A stretch of DNA of 10,661 nucleotides from GCA-2731375 sp964507245. Its GTDB lineage: Bacteria; Pseudomonadota; Alphaproteobacteria; GCA-2731375. Numbering within the stretch: the stretch's first letter is position 1; each line of letters starts with the position of its first letter. Where the stretch lies: the NCBI GenBank assembly GCA_964507245.1, contig CAZDQC010000121.1:1-10661 (forward strand), written 5' to 3'. Under the pieces are notes generated by a model that did not search any database, was not told where the DNA came from, and worked only from the letters and a program-made list of their open reading frames with translations. Both the position numbers and the translations under genes were made by a program. Shown here one piece after another: positions 6,825-10,661 of the stretch.

Positions 6825-8129
6825 ATGACGGAGACGATCGAGCAGATGATTTCTGCCCCTGAAGGTCGCTTTAATGGCATCCATCGTGACTACACTGTAG
6901 AAGATGTAAAAGCACTTCAAGGCTCTGTTAAAATCGAATATACCTTGGCCCGTCGTGGCGCCGAAAAGCTTTGGAAGCTGCTGCAGACCGAGGACTATGT
7001 CCATACCCTAGGTGCTATGACTGGTAACCAGGCTATGCAGCAGGTTCGAGCGGGCCTGAAAGCGATCTATCTCTCCGGCTGGCAAGTTGCTGCAGACAGC
7101 AATAATGCCAGCGCTATGTACCCGGATCAAAGCCTCTATCCTGCAGATAGCGGTCCCGCCCTGGCCAAGCGCATCAACAAAACCCTGCAACGCGCGGATC
7201 AGATCCAGACTATGGAAAATGAGGGTGACATCGATTGGTTTGCCCCCATCGTTGCCGATGCTGAAGCTGGGTTCGGTGGTGTGTTGAACGCATTTGAGAT
7301 CATGAAGGCCTACATCGAAGCGGGAGCTGCCGGTGTACACTTCGAAGATCAACTGGCATCAGAAAAGAAATGCGGCCACATGGGTGGCAAGGTTCTTATC
7401 CCCACCCAGCAGCATATAGCTAACCTGAAGGCGGCCCGCCTGGCTGCGGATATCATGGGCGTGCCCTCCATCATCCTGGCTCGCACCGATGCGGACAGTG
7501 CAAAGTTGCTGACCTCGGATATCGACCCGCGAGACCGCGACTTCATAACCGGCGAGCGGACGGCCGAAGGTTTCTACCGTCACAAGGAAGGACCAGAGGA
7601 AAGCATGCGCCGCTGCATCGCCCGTGGCCTAGCCTATGCCCCTTATGCTGATTTGTTGTGGATGGAAACAGCCACACCGAACCTGGAGCAGGCCAAGATA
7701 TTTGCCGACGCGATCCGCAAAAAATTCCCAAATAAGTTACTGAGCTATAATTGCTCGCCTTCGTTCAACTGGACGGCCAATCTGGACAAGGACGACATCG
7801 CTAACTTCCAGCGTGAAATTGGAGCGATGGGGTATAAGTATCAGTTCGTTACCTTGGCCGGGTTTCACAGCTTAAACCATTCCATGTTTGAATTGGCCCG
7901 AGGCTACCGGGATCATGGCATGACGGCCTATTCGAAACTGCAAAACGCTGAATTTGCGTCTGAGACGGACGGTTACAGCGCAACCCGTCATCAACGCGAG
8001 GTTGGCACAGGGTATTTTGATCTGGTCAATCAGACAATTATGGGCGGCACATCTTCTACCACTGCGTTGACCGGGTCCACAGAAGCTGAGCAGTTTCAGG
8101 GCAATATACCCGCCGAAGCCGCTGAATAA
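6825..8129 (+). CDS. aceA: Isocitrate lyase
   Basis: Isocitrate lyase cleaves isocitrate to glyoxylate and succinate, the first step of the glyoxylate bypass, which allows growth on acetate or fatty acids without losing carbon as CO2. The protein has 434 residues, the same length as the E. coli enzyme. The active-site signature KKCGHMGGK is at 181-189 with the catalytic Cys183. Other family segments are SGWQVAAD (84-91), DAEAGFGG (145-152), NCSPSFNW (309-316) and TLAGFHSLN (343-351). The ATG is preceded by GGGAGAG (6813-6819) at five-base spacing. It diverges from a ScfR/RamB-type regulator that probably controls it, and a terminator follows directly. Malate synthase, the partner enzyme, is not in this window. 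Confidence 0.97.
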   Translation: MTETIEQMISAPEGRFNGIHRDYTVEDVKALQGSVKIEYTLARRGAEKLWKLLQTEDYVHTLGAMTGNQAMQQVRAGLKAIYLSGWQVAADSNNASAMYPDQSLYPADSGPALAKRINKTLQRADQIQTMENEGDIDWFAPIVADAEAGFGGVLNAFEIMKAYIEAGAAGVHFEDQLASEKKCGHMGGKVLIPTQQHIANLKAARLAADIMGVPSIILARTDADSAKLLTSDIDPRDRDFITGERTAEGFYRHKEGPEESMRRCIARGLAYAPYADLLWMETATPNLEQAKIFADAIRKKFPNKLLSYNCSPSFNWTANLDKDDIANFQREIGAMGYKYQFVTLAGFHSLNHSMFELARGYRDHGMTAYSKLQNAEFASETDGYSATRHQREVGTGYFDLVNQTIMGGTSSTTALTGSTEAEQFQGNIPAEAAE

Positions 8130-8135
8130 TTTCCA

Positions 8136-8173
8136 GGCCGGCGGTTTTACCTATGTGGCCGGCCATTTATTTT
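8136..8173 (+). terminator. Rho-independent terminator of aceA
   Basis: A perfect GC-rich 7-bp stem, GGCCGGC (8136-8142) and GCCGGCC (8158-8164), with a 15-nt loop is followed by the T-rich run ATTTATTTT (8165-8173). It starts seven bases after the aceA stop codon. Confidence 0.75.
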
Positions 8174-8174
8174 C

Positions 8175-8282
8175 AAGGTATCTGGTGCAAGTCCCAAAGT
8201 AGCGTGTCAGAGTAGAGCAGCTAGTACTTTATCGGATGCGCCACTCCAAATAGGGCGTCCGATCGCAACAGCCAGATACCTT
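8175..8282 (+). ncRNA. Candidate structured RNA with a three-way junction
   Basis: Two perfect 11-bp arms close this 108-nt segment: AAGGTATCTGG (8175-8185) and CCAGATACCTT (8272-8282). Inside are two abutting hairpins. Hairpin 1 pairs AAAGTA (8196-8201) with TACTTT (8225-8230). Hairpin 2 starts at the next base and pairs ATCGGATG (8231-8238) with CGTCCGAT (8256-8263), including one G-U pair, and continues past a bulge. The single-stranded joints are 8186-8195 and 8264-8271. A terminator begins seven bases later. Together this looks like a folded RNA, either a small RNA of about 150 nt or a leader or riboswitch-like element. A weak promoter-like pair, TTTACC (8146-8151) and TATTTT (8168-8173), precedes it. 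I do not recognise an RNA family, and base pairing was judged by eye. Confidence 0.4.
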
Positions 8283-8288
8283 ACCTTC

Positions 8289-8326
8289 AGGCCGCCCGGG
8301 AGGCATCTGCGTCCAGCGGCCTTTTT
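8289..8326 (+). terminator. Second rho-independent terminator, after the candidate RNA
   Basis: The stem AGGCCGC (8289-8295) with GCGGCCT (8316-8322) encloses a 20-nt loop and leads into TTTTT (8322-8326). Because aceA already has a terminator just upstream, this one suggests a separate transcript between them, or an attenuator for a downstream gene. Confidence 0.65.
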
Positions 8327-8594
8327 GTAATCGCCTCCTGGAAGCCAGAAATTTCGGTGACCAGAGTGTATCGCTAGATCTTGTCTTCGAAACTGATGAC
8401 GCCAACGGCCAAGAAAGAGCCAAATTCTTTTCCGAATGAATCTTAGTTACTCTTCTGATTGGGCCGACTTAAAGAAAATCCTGCCGAATAAGATATCAGC
8501 GACTATGTCAAGAATAGGGCGGCTGCATCCGCGAAATAATCACATTCGCCTGCGGCCTTGAACAAATGCCAAGGGCCGGGTAACCATACAGTCT
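8327..8594. other. Intergenic stretch with no recognised feature
   Basis: These 268 bp lie between the second terminator and the small lipoprotein gene. I see no protein-like frame, no strong hairpin and no well-spaced promoter. A TTGAAC at 8558-8563 has no good -10 partner. The lipoprotein promoter presumably lies here. Confidence 0.5.
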
Positions 8595-8810
8595 ATGAAG
8601 GTAACGCCCTACATAACAATCCTAACACTTGCAGTATTGGTTTTGGGCAGTTGTGGCTCCGACCCTTTGCTGCGGGACCGTTATATGGGACAGGGCCTAA
8701 TAGAACCTGAGTTGCTCCAGCAAAGAATTAGCCGCGACCAGTTGGGCAATCCAATTCTCACCAAGGAGCCAGGGGTAAAGGGCGTTATCTCATGGCCGCG
8801 AAGAAACTAA
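8595..8810 (+). CDS. Small predicted lipoprotein
   Basis: This 71-residue protein starts with a lipoprotein signal: Lys2, a hydrophobic stretch at residues 5-17 and the lipobox LGSC with the acylated Cys20. The mature part would be about 52 residues, mostly polar, with YMGQGLIEPELLQQR and a C-terminal end of KGVISWPRRN. No domain is recognised. Ser21 is not expected because the residue after Cys20 is Gly, so the usual inner-membrane retention Asp at +2 is absent and outer-membrane sorting is possible by the E. coli rule. No clear Shine-Dalgarno sequence precedes the ATG. The AceE-like gene begins 76 bp downstream on the same strand. The clean signal and lipobox argue for a real gene, though small size and weak translation signals leave doubt. 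Confidence 0.55.
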   Translation: MKVTPYITILTLAVLVLGSCGSDPLLRDRYMGQGLIEPELLQQRISRDQLGNPILTKEPGVKGVISWPRRN

Positions 8811-8886
8811 CCCTCAGTTGCGTTTTTGTGTCTTGTCAGTCAAGCAGGTATGATGCCGTCTCGTTCCGCCACGGGGGCATAACTGC

Positions 8887-10661
8887 ATGAATGAACTGGT
8901 TAGCAGCAAAATCGAGTCACTTCCACAATCCCGGGAACTGGTGTTGCTGCGCGCCCTGGAGAGAAAGGTGCTGTGGCTGTCCAGTTGGATGATCCACAAC
9001 GCAAATCACCTTCGGCCTAATCGCGACGGCTTGAAAGTAGGCGGTCATCAGGCTTCCTCCGCATCGCTGACCACGCTCATGACGGCGTTGTATTTTAATA
9101 TCCTGAAGCCCTCCGATCGAGTAGCCGTCAAACCGCACGCCAGTCCCGTCTTCCACGCTATTCAATATTTGCTAGGCCGTCAGAGCCGCGAGAAACTGAT
9201 GAAATTCAGAGCCCTGGGCGGGGCGCAGTCCTATCCTTCCCGGACCAAGGACATGGATGAGGTTGATTTTTCCACAGGTTCTGTTGGTCTGGGTGTCGCG
9301 ATGACGGCCTTTGCTGCGCTGGTACAGGACTATGTCACCTTAAAAAATTGGGGTAACGACGATATTCCCACAGGCCGTATGGTGGCCCTCATGGGTGACG
9401 CTGAACTCGACGAAGGCAACGTGTTCGAGGCAATGCTGGAAGGGTGGAAGCATGACGTACGCAATGCCTGGTGGATTGTGGACTACAATCGGCAAAGCCT
9501 AGATTCGGTGATCACCGATCGCCTGTTTGGCCGGGTTGATGACGTCTTCCGTACTACAGGTTGGCGGGTCATAACCCTGAAATACGGCACCAAATTACAG
9601 GCCGTGTTTGAGACGGCAGACGGCGATGCCCTGCGCCAATGGATCGACGATTGCCCCAACTCGCTCTATTCCGCGCTCACCTACAAGGGTGGTCCGGGCT
9701 GGCGAGAGCATCTGCGCAAGGACCTGGGTGATGTATCCGGCTTGCGCCCGATGATCGAGGATTACGAAGATCAAGAACTGCATGACCTGATGACTAATCT
9801 GGCAGGCCATGACATGGCATCCGTCCTGGATTGTTTTCACAATATTGAAGGGGATGATCCCACCTGTTTTATTGCCTATACGGTCAAGGGGAAGGAACTA
9901 CCCTTGGCAGGTCACAAAGACAATCATGCCGGGTTGATGAGCCCGGAGCAAATGGCCAAATTCCAAGTCCAAATGGGAATTGCGGAGGGTGACGAATGGA
10001 ACCTCTTTGCCGGTTTGGATGTGGATGCACAGGAATTGCAGGTATTTCTGAACCAGGTCCCTTTTGCTCAAGGCCCGGACCGGCGCCGACATGCGGCGAA
10101 AGTCCCGGTGCCCGAGAGCTTGCCTTGCCCGAAATCCGATAAACCTATTTCAACCCAGGAAGCCTTTGGCCGCATTCTTTATGACATTGCCGGCCAGGAT
10201 GGTGATTTTGCCCATCGCATTGTTACCACGTCACCCGATGTCACCGTCTCCACAAATCTGGGCGGCTGGGTGAACCGGCGAGGAATTTTCGACCGGCATC
10301 GCCGGGAGGATATCTTCCGCGAGGAGAAGGTCGTTTCGGCCCAGCGCTGGGCCATGCATCCCGATGGCCAGCATGTGGAACTGGGTATTGCCGAAAACAA
10401 TCTGTTCCTGACACTGGCGGCATTGGGACTATCCTATTCCCTGTTTGGGGAACGATTGCTACCCGTGGGGACGTTATACGATCCGTTTGTGAACCGCGGT
10501 CTGGATGCACTCAATTACGCTTGCTACCAGGACGCTCGCTTTATGCTGATTGGCACGCCATCAGGCATCACTCTGGCACCCGAAGGCGGCGCCCATCAAT
10601 CCATCGGCACGCCATTGATCGGCTTGGCGCAGGACGGGTTAAGCGCATTCGAGCCGACTTT
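8887..10661 (+). CDS. AceE/transketolase-like thiamine diphosphate enzyme, 3'-truncated by the window
   Basis: The frame stays open from ATG 8887 to the window end (591 codons plus two bases). It resembles the homodimeric pyruvate dehydrogenase E1 (AceE) and transketolase group, which use thiamine diphosphate to decarboxylate 2-oxo acids or move two-carbon units. The diphosphate-binding motif is GDAELDEGN (170-178), ending in DYNRQ (199-203). VGGHQASSAS (51-60) matches AceE's GHISSFQSA, and FSTGSVGLG (128-136) corresponds to AceE's PTVSMGLG. The pyrimidine domain has ELGIAENN (498-505) with the catalytic-type Glu503, then APEGGAHQS (564-572). AceE has about 890 residues, so roughly 200-300 are probably missing. 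An in-frame stop at 8851 and no other ATG fix the start; a G run (8873-8877) lies nine bases upstream. Most alphaproteobacteria use a two-subunit PDH E1, so this may act on another 2-oxo acid. Substrate uncertain. Confidence 0.85.
   Translation, partial: MNELVSSKIESLPQSRELVLLRALERKVLWLSSWMIHNANHLRPNRDGLKVGGHQASSASLTTLMTALYFNILKPSDRVAVKPHASPVFHAIQYLLGRQSREKLMKFRALGGAQSYPSRTKDMDEVDFSTGSVGLGVAMTAFAALVQDYVTLKNWGNDDIPTGRMVALMGDAELDEGNVFEAMLEGWKHDVRNAWWIVDYNRQSLDSVITDRLFGRVDDVFRTTGWRVITLKYGTKLQAVFETADGDALRQWIDDCPNSLYSALTYKGGPGWREHLRKDLGDVSGLRPMIEDYEDQELHDLMTNLAGHDMASVLDCFHNIEGDDPTCFIAYTVKGKELPLAGHKDNHAGLMSPEQMAKFQVQMGIAEGDEWNLFAGLDVDAQELQVFLNQVPFAQGPDRRRHAAKVPVPESLPCPKSDKPISTQEAFGRILYDIAGQDGDFAHRIVTTSPDVTVSTNLGGWVNRRGIFDRHRREDIFREEKVVSAQRWAMHPDGQHVELGIAENNLFLTLAALGLSYSLFGERLLPVGTLYDPFVNRGLDALNYACYQDARFMLIGTPSGITLAPEGGAHQSIGTPLIGLAQDGLSAFEPT

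Noticed and set aside
8175..8282. Identification as 6S RNA, cobalamin riboswitch, group II intron piece or integron attC site
   Set aside because: The short GCAAGTCCC joint recalls a few of these, but size, stem layout and core motifs do not match any of them, and no reverse transcriptase or integrase is nearby.
8229..8423. Minus-strand 64-codon frame over the candidate RNA
   Set aside because: Low-complexity translation, no recognisable domain, and it lies opposite strong RNA-like pairing and a terminator.
8806..8830. Terminator after the lipoprotein gene
   Set aside because: Only a 4-bp stem (AACT/AGTT) precedes the T run, too weak to claim.

Overview
The window looks like a piece of an alphaproteobacterial chromosome with moderate GC content. 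The best evidence is an isocitrate lyase gene read divergently from a ScfR/RamB-type regulator, an arrangement known from alphaproteobacteria. The other genes are acyl-CoA enzymes, a short MetE-like protein and an AceE-like thiamine diphosphate enzyme. I see no insertion sequence, CRISPR array, tRNA, rRNA or phage gene. Both ends cut through genes.

Layout. Positions 1-1484 (+) hold an acyl-CoA synthetase lacking its N-terminus, followed by a likely terminator at 1563-1598. A 426-bp gap (1485-1910) contains that terminator and two perfect palindromes. Positions 1911-3014 (-) encode a single-domain, zinc-site MetE-family protein. It diverges across 97 bp from an acyl-CoA dehydrogenase (3112-4257, +). 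A Tag-family DNA glycosylase homologue follows at 4293-4961 (+), with key pocket residues replaced. Convergent to it, 5166-6605 (-) encodes the ScfR/RamB-like regulator. Its 219-bp intergenic region carries three TTTACA repeats and leads into aceA (6825-8129, +), which ends in a terminator. Next come a potentially folded RNA region with its own terminator (8175-8326), a small lipoprotein (8595-8810, +) and the start of a large AceE-like gene (8887 to the window end, +).

How the genes fit together. The acyl-CoA synthetase and dehydrogenase would activate and oxidise carboxylic acids towards acetyl-CoA or propionyl-CoA. Isocitrate lyase lets the cell grow on acetyl-CoA through the glyoxylate bypass, and the regulator probably senses a short-chain acyl-CoA and controls aceA. 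The window therefore reads as fatty-acid and acetate metabolism rather than an accessory island.

The most unusual items are the candidate three-way-junction RNA with terminator downstream of aceA, the Tag homologue with an altered base pocket, and palindromes lying between two convergent genes where no promoter is expected. No complete, clearly novel multi-gene system is visible.
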